A stretch of DNA of 64,000 nt from Plantago ovata (Eukaryota > Streptophyta > Magnoliopsida > Lamiales > Plantaginaceae): the NCBI GenBank assembly GCA_028274465.1, contig CM051455.1, forward strand, positions 132,652,096 through 132,716,095. The letters run 5' to 3'. Position 1 is the first letter of the stretch. Each line of letters opens with the position of its first letter. Position numbers and translations under genes: made by a program. The notes below the pieces were generated by a model. The model was not told the origin of the DNA. It worked only from the letters and a program-made list of their open reading frames with translations, and searched no databases. Below, one piece after another: positions 33,084 through 47,770 of this stretch.

Positions 33084-33984
33084 GATAGATGAACAGATAG
33101 ATATTCAGATGTTCAAAATGTACCAATCATGCTTTGAGATAAAAATACAACACACACAGCTAAAGATATAAAGTCACCGCATTCTAATAGGTGCTATTGT
33201 TGCCACTCCATCACCAATTACTTACTACCTAGTAGTATAACATTAAAACTGCTGGTGATGACTAGAGAAATCTGATTATAATATACCACTTGAGAAACAA
33301 AGAAAAGAAAATGCCAACTTGCAATAACTCGGTCAAAGAAATACTAGAAAAAAAAAAGATTTAAAGTGTCAGACTTAAAGTAGGGAACCAGTTGCACATC
33401 AATAGAAACAAAGAAGGATGTTTCAATAAATCCAAAATGGAGTACCTGTTCCAAGACGGAGACCAAATTATAAGTATTTGATAGTAGAACAGAAGCCCTT
33501 CTACTCCCTGCCCATTCTGCTGTTCTTCTTTTCACATGTATCATTTGCCTGGACTGCTGGACGAAACACATATCAGATGCAGAATGTTTTGATATCTCGA
33601 TACTTTTCAAACTGTTTAACATGTAAGGCAGGTTGGCCAACCACAAGTCTATCCTGTTTGGCTACCTACAGGAAGAGACAGGGGCAGAAGACATCTTGCC
33701 AGTGCTGCTATCACGAGTGGTGAAAGACAGAATAGTTTAGTTTTAGTCTTTAGACCATACTTGTTCTACTAATGTAGATCTCAGAATTGCAATATAAAGA
33801 TTGCCCTTATCAGAAAGTACAGTAAAGAACACCGGAGCATCCATATACGTAAACATCATAGAAATGAGAATGCCAATGCCAACTTATAAGCATTCAAACT
33901 ATCATACATAATCCGTATAATGTATATGTGAATGCCAGTTCATTTTGTAAAGCTAAAATGCTGCAGAGTATTGAGAGGTTTATA

Positions 33985-34065
33985 ATGCTAGACTTAGTCT
34001 ATTGCACCACCAAGACAAGGGTCCACTATCATGTGTCTTGGTGGTGCAATAGACTAGTCTAGCAT
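33985..34065. repeat. Compact near-perfect inverted repeat
   Basis: ATGCTAGACTTAGTCTATTG and the following GCACCACCAAGACA are mirrored by TGTCTTGGTGGTGC and AATAGACTAGTCTAGCAT. The arms (about 32 and 31 bases) pair along their length with one bulged T and are separated by a ~17-base loop. It may be a foldback element or a young microRNA-like precursor; no target duplication was found. Confidence 0.75.
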
Positions 34066-36184
34066 GAAATATAGCGTATTGAGATGAAGTTAATCTGTTT
34101 CATTGAAAAATGAAAATCTTCACGTCTTCTTGTCCTGGAAACTGGTATACGTTTCTCAAAGCTCCCGCCCTTATGCAGCTTCATGGGAGGTACTATTTGT
34201 TATTTGTTGCCGCACAACTTTGAAATCTACATTAACATGATGATGGAACCAGCAGAATCCGAAATGCAGGGGCCACATGGAATTGGTTAATAATGATGTA
34301 GGAGGACAGACAGTAACAGTTTTGAGTTTAAGTATGGAAGGGTTCATATAGACAATCAGGGTAAGGTACCTGGTGGTGTTTAGAAGGGATGATTTGTAGG
34401 TGAGCTTGGAAAAATTGGGGACTGGTCAGTGGTCACTGGTGTTAGGGCTTTGAATTGCTTGGCAATTTGGGTTATAAAAATTAAAATCGACCTTCGTTGT
34501 CGTGTCTTCGGCATCGTTCTGTTCCGTATGTCGAACCAATTGAATTTAATTAATATCCAGAACCGCAATTAACGACCTCTAGAGTTTGGTTGGCATATCA
34601 TATGACTCGTACTTCGTATTTATCTGATCACCACCAAAGCGCGCAACTTGCAGCTCAGAAATTAACTTGATGACAAGTGAACGGCAAAGATGGAAATCGG
34701 GTTTTCTTTTTCTTTTGTTTTTTTTTTTGGAACTTTTATGTTAGGTGTGTTACCTTACAAAACAATATCTGGAGTTCGACTCCATTTAGTGAGTTTTGCA
34801 AATGTTTTTACGAGGTACTTTTGGCCAACTTTTGCTAAAAGATTAAAAAAATTGATTTTAATCAAAAGTTATGGGTGTTTGATATTTTAGTTTAACTAAA
34901 ATCATAAAAGTAGAAGTTATAGTGTTTGTTAAATCCAATTAAAACACTTATTTTTAGTTTAAAAATAATTACGAACTGCTAAAAGCAGGTAAAATCATCA
35001 ATTTACATGCTTCTCAACTTTTGGCGGTTACCAGCTTTTTTCATAAGAAGTCAGAAGTTGTAAAATACTCCAAAAATACAAAAGTGATTTTTTTAAGCAT
35101 TTGCAAACACTTACTTAGTGGTAAATATACAATTCCACAACCAATAGCTCTAGTGTTCGACTAGTACTATTGTAAACAATTTTTACTTGTCATTTTTATA
35201 CATTTTCAACTATTTAATTCTTTCCAAGAGTTCTCATTCAAATAACTTCATAATAAAATATTATTTTTTTAATATTTTTCTCCTTCACCAAACCATTGCA
35301 CATTTGGGTTAAAAATTGTGTTGCAACATGATCGAATAGATAGATTTGAGAGAAGTTACTTTCTCCAAAGAGTTGCATCTCTTCATTTACAACATTTCAA
35401 AATTATAAATAAAATCTCATGTTTTGATTGAATACAGTAGAACGAAAATACGCAGAGAAATCCATTCCTCCTTCTCTTATTTCTAAAACGCTCGTCTTCC
35501 CATATTGTTGTAGTTCAAGAGAATCTAGTATTTCAAGTGCTAGTATAAGACTCAATTGTAGTTGTATCTTGGGAGACGATTCGCTTGAACTGTGAGCACT
35601 GTAGCAGAGTGAATTATGTAATAAGAGATTGCCACCAATCGACTATAAAAATTCTTTGTTTTATTCAATTTTCATATTGTACAGTCATCCCTATTTGCTC
35701 TCTAAATTTCTAACACTTTTACCCCAAATCAAGGACAATCAAGTCAATTTATGATACTCATTCACTTTTCATATGAGTTCATTTTGATACACTTCTTATG
35801 CACCTCGTGCTTGTTTTTTTGTAACTTCGTTGTTGTGATGAATAAAATTTGACCGTTTCAAAAAAGATGTTATATATGAGACGTAGCCGCGCGAGGAACG
35901 AAAACTTCAAAAATATAGAGTATATTTAGAAACAGCTAGAGTACATGTGGGAAGTGGGATTGACGAATAATACATATCACAAAATCAACAAATAAATACG
36001 AGATGATAAATGTAAGGATTAGTATTAATTTGCCGGCCAACTTTCACCTAAACATAGAGCTAAGTGTCACCGGCAGTAACCTTTTGCCACGTAGCAAACT
36101 GAACTCGAGTGGTCCATTGTGCTGACTTGTTTGGCACGGACTCACTCACACTCTCTTTGAATTCTCCGAACACGATGGTGTAGT

Positions 36185-36373
36185 TTGTTTTTTTTTTTTT
36201 TTTCAACGGCAAATATTCCAACTACTCCTACACTAATATACAAAATTTTTAAATCATCTTATTTCTCCACACCTAAACCAATCTTATAACTCCGCCACCG
36301 CCGGGGATCGAACCCAACACCTCTCCTTCACTATCCCAACTCCATACCGCTACACCACTTTATGACTCCCAAC
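36185..36373 (-). mobile_element. tRNA-derived SINE
   Basis: On the minus strand the element starts near GTGGTGTAGCGGTATGG (box A-like), has GGTTCGATCCCC (box B) and ends in poly-A after ATATTTGCCGTTG. It is flanked by 14-base direct repeats, CACGATGGTGTAGT at 36171-36184 and CACGGTGGTGTAGT at 36374-36387, which are the target duplication with one mismatch. The tail resembles that of 28612-28670. Confidence 0.78.
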
Positions 36374-37449
36374 CACGGTGGTGTAGTGGTCTAGTCTCGC
36401 GGCCATGTGAGAAATTTGAGGTTGAATTAGTATAAATATTGAAAGGCAAATATAATACATTAAAATGGTTATTGGTAGTATTCATGTTTAAGGTGATTTT
36501 GATTGACCAACCAACCGACTCGATCACGTCATTTGTCAAGATCAACCGGGAACAATAAACATACAAATTAAACACCGGCTATTTAGTTAGGAGAACAACG
36601 TAGACGTCGACCCTTCGCCGCCATGCAATTTGGAATGAATGAATATATGAATGTGTAAAGTTCATACGTTAATAATTATGAGTTTTTCGGATTCATAATT
36701 TATGCATGTGGTAAAGAAGTTGAGTTAGAATACCTACCGTTAAATTTTAAATAAATAAAGATGTATATTTTATATATAATATATGTGTCAGATTTTGCAA
36801 AATAAGATCTTGCATTTGTATAACTTAAAAGCAAGTAGTAACAATTAACTTCATGAGATGCTAGCTAAATATTTGACAGGATAATATTACGATAAAATTC
36901 AATCCAAGTAAAGAATATTTTCACCTACACGCGCTGAGGAATCGACTCCCTTACTCAACTACGTACCTACCATCATTGAAGGATCTTTGTATTATTCAAG
37001 TAAACAATAAATATACAGCATGCTATTAATTACCATAGTTGAGGCACTAGCACACTACCAAGCAACGACTTATAGAGATTGATAAAGTTGCACTAGCACC
37101 ACATGACGGGCAGAACCAGAATTTTAAATTAGGGGGAGCCAAATTATACACTTGATTTTTCAAAAGTTCGAGGGGAGGGAGGGGGTCAAAACTTGAAAAA
37201 TTATATATATTACTTATAAAAAATTTAAAAATTTATAAATATTACATATGAATTTTTTTTCCAAAAGTTGGGGGAGCCCCACCTGCCCCGCTCCTGACCC
37301 ATCCTTCTGCAGCATTAACCCTCTCCTCCCTTTCTTTGACAAAAGTGTAAAATGGAACGGCTTATTTAAATATTTTCTACAAGTTTCAGCCTGTAATTCG
37401 GAGGCACACTGACTTTGTTTTGGCAAAACTAGTTTGATAATCCCTGACC

Positions 37450-37575
37450 CTCACACATCACATCGACGGATATAATACAATAGGATCATTTAATGGTTCT
37501 CTATTTACCTCGTGGTGACTCGAACCCCAACCTATTAGTCGGAGGTGAAACAGCTTACCCACTGAGTTATGCTTC
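37450..37575 (-). mobile_element. SINE-like tRNA-related fragment
   Basis: On the minus strand it reads TAACTCAGTGGGTAAGC, then GGGTTCGAGTCACC, a good box A and box B pair. It is followed by GGTAAATAGAGAACC, similar to the SINE-like relic at about 62185-62305. No clear poly-A tail or target duplication is seen. Confidence 0.5.
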
Positions 37576-37890
37576 GTATACCAAAAGATATTGAAGTAGT
37601 ATTTCTTTTCTTTTTATAACCGGTTAAATTTTGTGATTTTATTAATAAATAACAGCATAACAAATGTTTGATAACAAATACAGTGAAGTATAAATAGTAA
37701 TGAGGGCTACATAAATTTACTATTTAGTATGTATATCTTTTTTCTTTCTTTTTTTTTTTTTTTGTCTCTTTTTTTTTTTTTTTTTCCTTTTTTGGGTCAT
37801 ACTATACACAATGCTAATCTCCTATGTTGCTGATCTCCCTATGTTATTTGTGAGTCAAAATGTCCTATGCCATCGGTGGGTATCTAACTA

Positions 37891-38554
37891 GGGGCTTTCT
37901 ATTCTCAGGTCGGCTTTGTACTGACCTAAATGTAGGTCTTTATTATATATTTCATTCTAATTTATTAAATTTTGATAAAAATATATAAATGTACAGTTAT
38001 ACCCCTACTTTCAAAAAATTCATTTAAATAATTTAAATAAGTTCTTACTATTTTATAAGTATTAAATAAAAAATAAAAAATTACTTTAACTAAAATTAAA
38101 ATTAACCAATATATATCAAATTAATTTCAACAACAATTCAATGAAATATTCAATGAAATATTCATTTTCCACTAGCTATTAACATTTGTAGAGGACAATA
38201 ACAGAAAGTTTTATTTTTTTAGCTACGAAGTATATTATTTAGAAGTGTTCGATAGTTGATAGTTTATGTATCATTAAAATGGATAAATTAATTGTGATCA
38301 ATTAACTTTGATTTGTGATTAAGATTAATTAATATGGTTTACGTATATGTAATCATATAAATTGAAATTAAGGGCATTATAGTTAATTTGTATTTTTGTT
38401 GTGATTTTTAATGTTAAAGAAAATTAATTATAATCTAGCGTACCAAAAATGACTTTGAACCGAAATGAATAGATGAGATTAAATTAAGCGCCATATTGAA
38501 TGAAGACCTGAGTTTAGGTCGGTACAGAGAGCCGACCTGAAAATAGAAAGCCCC
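37891..38554. mobile_element. Mutator-like MITE with 9-bp target duplication
   Basis: Terminal inverted repeats of about 60 bases start GGGGCTTTCTATT on both ends and include CAGGTCGGCT. The element is flanked by perfect ATCTAACTA repeats (37882-37890 and 38555-38563). The 9-base duplication and long inverted repeats fit non-autonomous Mutator-like elements. The interior is AT-rich without coding capacity. Confidence 0.88.
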
Positions 38555-39096
38555 ATCTAACTAAGATAACAAAGTCATTGATTATCTATCTGTACCAACT
38601 CATTAATAGTAGCGAGTAGGATAACTCTATATTTTAAGAAAATTTGATGAAATGTGTTCTCCCCGATTAGCTAGGCCATCCCATTTCATTAGGGACCGAG
38701 ACTGAATCTGATCCAGATCCATCCGGAGAAAAAAGAATCACCAAAAACTTATCTTGAGACCATATCTGATATCTGTTTGGAATTGGCCTGATTCGATCCA
38801 CATGGCTTTGAGTTTATACTTGTGGAAGAAATGAAAACTTGAATTTGAGTTTAAATGTAGTAGTTCAATATTTTATTGGTATTGAGGATATTTTAATAGT
38901 TGACGTTGAGGGTGTGAACATATTATATAATATTTAAAACTAGAAGTGTATGGAGTTCCTAATTATTATGGCATGGAAATAGAAGAAAACAAAGTCTAAA
39001 AGTATGAAGTTGCACTTGTATGGGCCAAAGACCAAACACGTTGCCCGTGTGACAAACACACTCTAATTTCTACAGGCTACAGCTAGTAACCCCCTC

Positions 39097-39103
39097 TATT
39101 TAA
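39097..39103 (+). promoter_or_regulatory. Putative TATA box of squalene epoxidase gene
   Basis: CTATTTAAAG at 39096-39105 lies about 170 bases upstream of the ATG, giving a plausible 5' UTR of about 140 bases. Confidence 0.55.
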
Positions 39104-39271
39104 AGACACGACTGTTGCACCGTTACAAGTCTCCAACAATAATAAGTCGACTCATCAAACCTAATAAAATTTAATTATAAAACCAACTAACTCTCCAATT
39201 TTCCCTCTCTCACCAATTCACGGAACCAAACTACATTTCACCAGTACATCATCCCAATCGTCAGCAAAAAA

Positions 39272-42444
<3,173 letters not shown>

Positions 42445-42739
42445 TTGTATCAATCAATAAATGTATAATAACTCGAAAAGTCTTCATTAGTTTTTTCCTA
42501 AGTCATACATAGCTGAAAGATCGTATAGAGGAATATAATGTAAAACAACATTTTATCAAAGACTTGTACACTAGATTCTGCAATTGGAACTATCTATGTA
42601 AGCTCTTGACTCTGTATCAGTGTAACTGGTATGTAATTCATTTGTTTCCACTTTATATCATGTAGTATCATTCTGTGATGTAAACAAAAGATTAAATAAT
42701 GGGAACTGCGATGGGAGATAATTGTAATGATATTGCCAA

Positions 42740-43045
42740 CAGAATTCATTTATAAGTCTGGTTATCACGATCAGAAAAGGAACGAAATTTCGGCTGTTTT
42801 CCTCTACATGCAACTCTACACAACTCGGTGGCCTCAGCAGTAGAGAAACCTAAATCCTGGAAAATCTTGAGTTTTGGCTTCACATTCTTCTCCAGAGACA
42901 TTGAAAGCAATCGAAGGTAATGTCTAACCACTCTCTCCAGATGAGTATTGGGAAAGCCAATTTGTCTGAGGCATGAAAGTACCAAGTCAGGAATCTGTGA
43001 TTTTTTAATACGAGCCGAAGCAGATACAAGTCCAACAAGTAAACA
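42740..43045 (-). pseudogene. mTERF relic (N-terminal/middle part)
   Basis: It encodes SARIKKSQIPDLVLSCL, GFPNTHLERVVRHYLRLLSM and VKPKLKIFQDLGFS, which match the region after the transit peptide in the intact mTERF genes at 51475 and 59007. The frame then decays. No N-terminal transit sequence precedes it and no C-terminal repeats follow. It lies about 300 bases past the squalene epoxidase stop, on the opposite strand. Confidence 0.8.
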
Positions 43046-43544
43046 AAAACCTACTTTCTATCATCAAGTCCAACAAGTCAACAGAATGAAACATTGATGT
43101 AAGTAGTAGTGCAGGACTCATCCTCTTTAGAACAATTATTTCATGTATCAAGACTTCAATTTCAAACGTTGGTTTTCCTCTAATTGAGTCAACTGAAACT
43201 GTTCGTGGTAAGTGGCAAGATATAAGCAATAGATGACATAGAGTGCACGCAAAATCATTCAAGATGGTGATATATCTAGCATATCTGAGAAACACAGAAA
43301 CGTATCACAGAGTCTTGATCACAAAGGTTTAGAATAACTGAGAGAGAATTTAGCCAACCAGAAAATAAATAAATAAATAAGAAACCTACTACTATAGTAT
43401 TGACTTACACGAAATGAAAAATTAAACCAGCATCACGGCCAATTAATAATGAAAATGAAGTTGCTAAAACAATAATTAGAGTACAGTTGAACTAGTACTT
43501 ATTCCCACAACTGTCACGTGGATAGATATCATCTCAACTTGGTT

Positions 43545-43855
43545 TCAAACCTGTTGGCGTTTCTCGTTTCCAGTGACAGCAGTCTTTGCTATGAAATCTT
43601 TGCCTACTTCATTTATATTAGGAGAAACAAATTTCTCAAAGAACCACTTATCGGTCATGGTGCAAAGTTCTGAAAGACCCGGCCACTTATCAATTATACT
43701 CTTCCTTTCCAACTCCTTCAAAACTTGTATCCGTGGTTTATACCTCTTCTCAACACTGCGTGTTAATGATGTAGGATTCTTAATAATACATGGCATATCA
43801 TACTTGCCAGTCTCAAGTAGAACCTCGCATCTTGTAAGTGTTGTTAACAAACTTC
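43545..43855 (-). pseudogene. mTERF relic (C-terminal part)
   Basis: It encodes VLLETGKYDMPCIIKNPTSL, KRYKPRIQVLKELERKSI and FFEKFVSPNINEVGKDFIAK, the last ~95 residues of the local mTERF family. The N-terminal three quarters is absent. Because it lies upstream of the N-terminal relic at 42740 on the same strand, the two cannot be one gene in normal order. Confidence 0.82.
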
Positions 43856-44260
43856 TGTAACATTTTCCAAGTAGTTACTTAATTAATAGTAGTTATATTT
43901 CTAGGAAAAAAGCAAAACTCTACTATACGCCTGCCTGGCGCGTCTAAATTCGTCACCTCGTTATATATCCCAAAAAAAGTCAATTTCGATCCTCTGTGTA
44001 AAACAAAAATTTTAGCTTTTCAATATTTCATGTGCGACTTAACATTCATTATATTAATGTTATTATTATTATTGGTCAATTTAATTCCGTCTCCATCGAT
44101 CTGCAAAATATCTACTACTAATTAACAATTATTGATCACATCTTGTGGTGTAAAATTTCAACCATAAACAAATAAATTATTGATCACACCTATATCTCAA
44201 TGTGACATCTTTCAACTTATGCATGCGCCTTGTACAGCTATACCTTAACAGCAGAGAAAT

Positions 44261-45851
44261 ATGTATGTTCTCACTTCAGTTTCTCTGCTCATAATAACAC
44301 TGCTCTTGCTCACCATCAACAAATGGAAAAATCATCCAAAAGTTTCCCAAAACTTACCCCCTGGTCCTATGAAGCTACCTATAATCGGAGACTTGCATCG
44401 CTTGAGCGCTGTTCCTTTCCGTTCTTTCAGAGACTTGGCCGAAACACATGGCCCACTTATGCATATCAAGTTCGGTCAAGTCTCTGCGATCATCGTGTCT
44501 TCTCCGGAAATCGCCAAACTACTACTCAAAGATCACGATCCCTGTTTTGCAGGTCGACCTAAATCTCTCTTGCTTTGGAGATAGTTTGGTACAACTATGT
44601 TAGCTTTGCGTTCTCCGACTATGGTGACTACTGGAAGAAAATGCGCAAGATATGCATCATGGAACTCTTAGCTCCCAAGAAAGTCCGTTCTTATGGCTAT
44701 ATAAGAAATGAAGAGGTCTCTCGTCTCATCCACACGATTAAGTTATCATCAGAACAGCCGATGAATTTGACAGAGAAGATTTTCGCCACGTCAAGTAGCA
44801 TTACCTGCAGGGCGGCTTTTGGCAGGGTCTGTAAGGATAGTGACTCGTTGGTCGCTTTAGTGAGAGAAGCTCTTGATATGGTCGCAGGCTTTATAATATC
44901 GGATTTGTTTCCCTCGTTAAAGATCATTAAGAGCCTCGATTGGTGTAAGCCAAAATTATTGAAGATGCGGCGAAAGATTGATGCAATTCTTGATGATGTT
45001 ATCAATGATCACAGGGTTAACAGTGACAAACATGGGAGGGGCAATGGAGATAATGAGAATGAGGATTTAGTTGATGCTTTGTTAAGACTCATGGATGGAG
45101 GAGAGCTTCAGTTTCCATTTAACAATGACAACATCAAAGCCATACTCTTTGTAAGTAGTTCATCTTTTTTTAGTCTCCGACTATACTTCAAATCTTGTAT
45201 CCGCCCCTGCTTGATACGATGCATTTCTCGTACTCCGTGTTATAGGACGTTCTTGCAGGTGGGACAGATACAAGTTCGACAACTATTGATTGGGCAATCA
45301 CAGAACTAATTAGAAACCCGCAGGTCATGTCTAAGGCACAAGTTGAGATAAGAGAAGCGTTCAAGGGGAGCAAAATCATCGAAGAGGATGGTCTTCAATA
45401 TTTAACATATCTCAGACTTGTAATTAAGGAATCACTCAGATTACACGCACCATCTCCTATTGTTATGAGAGCTTCCATACAAGAATCATCAATCAATGGA
45501 TACAAAATCCCTGCCAAAGCAAAGATTTTGGTTAACAGCTGGGCAATACAAAGGGATCCCAAGTATTGGATCAATCCCGAAAGCTTTGAACCTGAACGAT
45601 TCGAGAGACTCCCTGTAGATTTTACTGGGGGAGATTTTGAATTCCTACCATTTGGAGCTGGGAAGAGAATGTGTCCTGGAATGGCATTTGGTTTGGCTAA
45701 TATTGAACTTATATTAGCTCAGCTTCTTTACAGCTTCGACTGGAAACTTCCTGAGGGTGAAAGTCCAAATGATTTGAACATGACTGAGAGTTTTGGAGTG
45801 ACAGCTTCAAGAAAGGATAATCTTTTTGTAGTTGCCACCCCATATGTATGA
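44261..45851 (+). pseudogene. CYP71D-like cytochrome P450 with one frameshift
   Basis: Exon 1 is 44261-45150 and exon 2 45246-45851, with a 95-base phase-0 intron at the position used in the array genes. The protein would be about 498 residues with LPPGPMKLPIIGDLH, WKKMRKIC, I-helix AGGTDTS, KESLRL, PERF and haem loop FGAGKRMCPG. Exon 1 is 890 bases, one short of a full codon count, and the frame changes near 44573 between RPKSLL and EIVWYNYVSF, where a TAG appears. It is otherwise complete, so it is either a recent pseudogene or a sequence error. The LLAPKKVRS and NMTESFG phrases suggest the CYP71D group rather than the array subfamily. Confidence 0.88.
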
Positions 45852-46255
45852 GCCACTAGCTTCCTGTTTTCTTTCCATCGCGACAACTACAATATTCGTC
45901 TTTAGCTACTTCTTTTTTTCCCTTCAGTATATGCTTCGCTGTATAAACCATGAAATTTCGAAGAAGAATGAGTTGATAATTGTCAATATAGAAATCTTCA
46001 GAGAAAAAATAAGTAAAATAACAGCAACAACAGATCTACTAATATAAGAAAGAGAAGAGGATTTGCAAAAGAGAAGAGAGCTACTAATATACAACTAACT
46101 AACAGATCTTCGAACAAGCGCAGCAACAACAAGAACAGCAGCCATAATTTAATTTATGATAAAAGAAAGATGAATGATAGATTGATGGAATAAATTAAAG
46201 GGCGTAGAATCAATCAATTACAATCAACAATGCTAGAAACAGCAGCAGCAACCAA
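45852..46255. other. Spacer with mTERF N-terminal scrap
   Basis: The stretch from about 46060 to 46146 on the minus strand resembles the first codons of the mTERF family (alanine-rich start, LVRRS-type residues, AAVLVV...). It is too short and eroded to be a gene. The rest shows nothing. Confidence 0.45.
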
Positions 46256-47419
46256 TCAATTACAATCAACACGGCTAGAAATTGAAAGAAAGGATCGAAA
46301 CATGGTGTTTGCAACGAAATCTTCTCCAACTTCGTCTATATTAGGAGCAACAAATTTCTCAAAAAAGCACTTGTCTGTAATGCAGGAAAGTTGTGAAAGA
46401 CCTGGCCATTTATTGATTAGACCTTTCCTTTCCAACTCCTTCAAAACTTGTATCCGTGGTTTATACCTCTTCCCAACACTGTTAGTCAATGATTTAGGAT
46501 ACTTAATAATACAGGACATGTCATACTTGGCAGTCTCAAGTAGAACCTCTATTACCTCCTTTATCTTCTGTGTGGACACAGAAATTGCCAGAGGAGCACT
46601 TGCAAACAATCTCAAAATGTCATCTTCTGCAAATCCCAAATCCTTAAAGCTCTTCAGTTTGAGCTTCAAAGTCTCATCAGACATGTTACTAACAGCTTCA
46701 ACAGCATGAATGAACATCTTTGAAGTCCTGTTCACACCCATTTCATCAACCTTATCAACACATCTTCTGACACTTTCTGGACTTTTCACAAATAAACCAA
46801 GATAAGTATATATAAGGGTATTAATCTGGTCAATTTGTACGCCACATGTCTTGAGGCTCATATAGTCTTCTCTGGATATATAGCAAGCTGGCCCTTTTCT
46901 TTATAAGTTCAATAACACTGTCATTTAATCCCAACAAGCGCCTGTAAACAGAGAGGGAAGACATGATCCTGTTTGGTTCATATTTCAGAATATTCGGATC
47001 ACGTGCAATTAACCGAGTGGCTACAGCAGCAGAGAAGCCCAAATCTTGGAAAATCTTGAGTTTAGGTTTAACACTCCTCTCGGGACAGGAAGAAAGCAAC
47101 TTGGGATAATGCCTAACGATTATCTCCAAATGGGAAATGGAAAAGCCAGTTTGTTTAAGGAATGAAAGGAATAAATCTGGGTTTTGGGGGTTTCTCATAG
47201 TAGCTGAAGCAGATACAAGTTGGAAGCAATTTTGAGAGAGAATTGGTATTTGGAAATAAAGTAATCTTGAGTAAATACTGGAAGAGGACTAGTGTTTGAA
47301 GGCTGTTGAGTTTTAGTAGACAAGTAATAATAATAATGGTGAGGGGATTTGCAAAACAGAGGAGACGTAATAATACTACTAGTAACAACAGATCTACGAA
47401 CGAGTGCAGCAGCAGCCAT
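46256..47419 (-). pseudogene. mTERF pseudogene with two breaks
   Basis: The reading starts at MAAAALVRRSVVTSS (47419) with an organellar presequence and the FTQDYFISKYQFS motif. Near 47215 one base is missing, after which SATMRNPQNPDLFLSFLKQ continues in another frame. Near 46850 a second disruption removes about 25 bases of the conserved TVLPNIQFLN region. The C-terminal half (TCGVQIDQINTLIY through FFEKFVAPNIDEVGEDF) is open. The original would have been about 390 residues, single exon, like the genes at 51475 and 59007. Confidence 0.88.
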
Positions 47420-47544
47420 CTATGAAGAAATAAAATGTAGAACCAATCAATCAATTAATTACAACCAATAGGGCTAGAAATTAATAGAAAGGATCTAAGC
47501 ATGAAGTAGTAGCAAAGATTTGTTGAACAGATACAGACTAGTCA

Positions 47545-47770
47545 TCAATCATCATAGCAATAAAGTAATCTTCAGAGAACAAAGGAGTAGTGTTTGAAGG
47601 CTGTTGAGATTTAGTAGACAAGTAAAGAATCTCAACATAATAATACTGATAATAGTAGTGAGGAGGGGATTTGCAAAAGAGAGGAGACCAACTAATAATA
47701 CTACTAGTAACAACAGATCCACGAACGAGACCAACAGCAACAAGAAGAGCAGAAGCAAAGATTAATTGAT
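47545..47770 (-). pseudogene. mTERF N-terminal relic
   Basis: It holds the presequence region (LVRGSVVTSS-like) through the conserved EDYFI motif, then stops within a few codons. The break falls at the same codon as in the relic at 50385-50624. Confidence 0.7.

Larger units (their letters stand above)
33084..39095. other. Gene-poor region
   Basis: No gene can be supported. Minus-strand sequence at about 33390-33720 reads open for ~100 codons but matches nothing I recognise. The supported contents are the hairpin at 33985-34065, SINEs at 36185-36373 and about 37450-37575, an A/G-rich repeat relic near 37110-37300, poly-T near 37740-37790 and the Mutator-like MITE at 37891-38554. Confidence 0.55.

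Noticed and set aside
33344-33725. Open frames on both strands with some exon-like character
   Set aside because: The peptides match no family I know and splice signals do not link to other exons.
34690-35120. Possible hAT MITE
   Set aside because: The sequence composition resembles such elements but I could not find matching inverted ends or an 8-base duplication.
36374-36400. Inverted repeat GCTACACCAC / GTGGTGTAGTGG
   Set aside because: It is explained by the SINE head lying next to its own target duplication.
37110-37300. Possible hAT-like element with GGGGGAGCC motifs
   Set aside because: The motif occurs in direct rather than inverted orientation at the two sides, so ends could not be defined.
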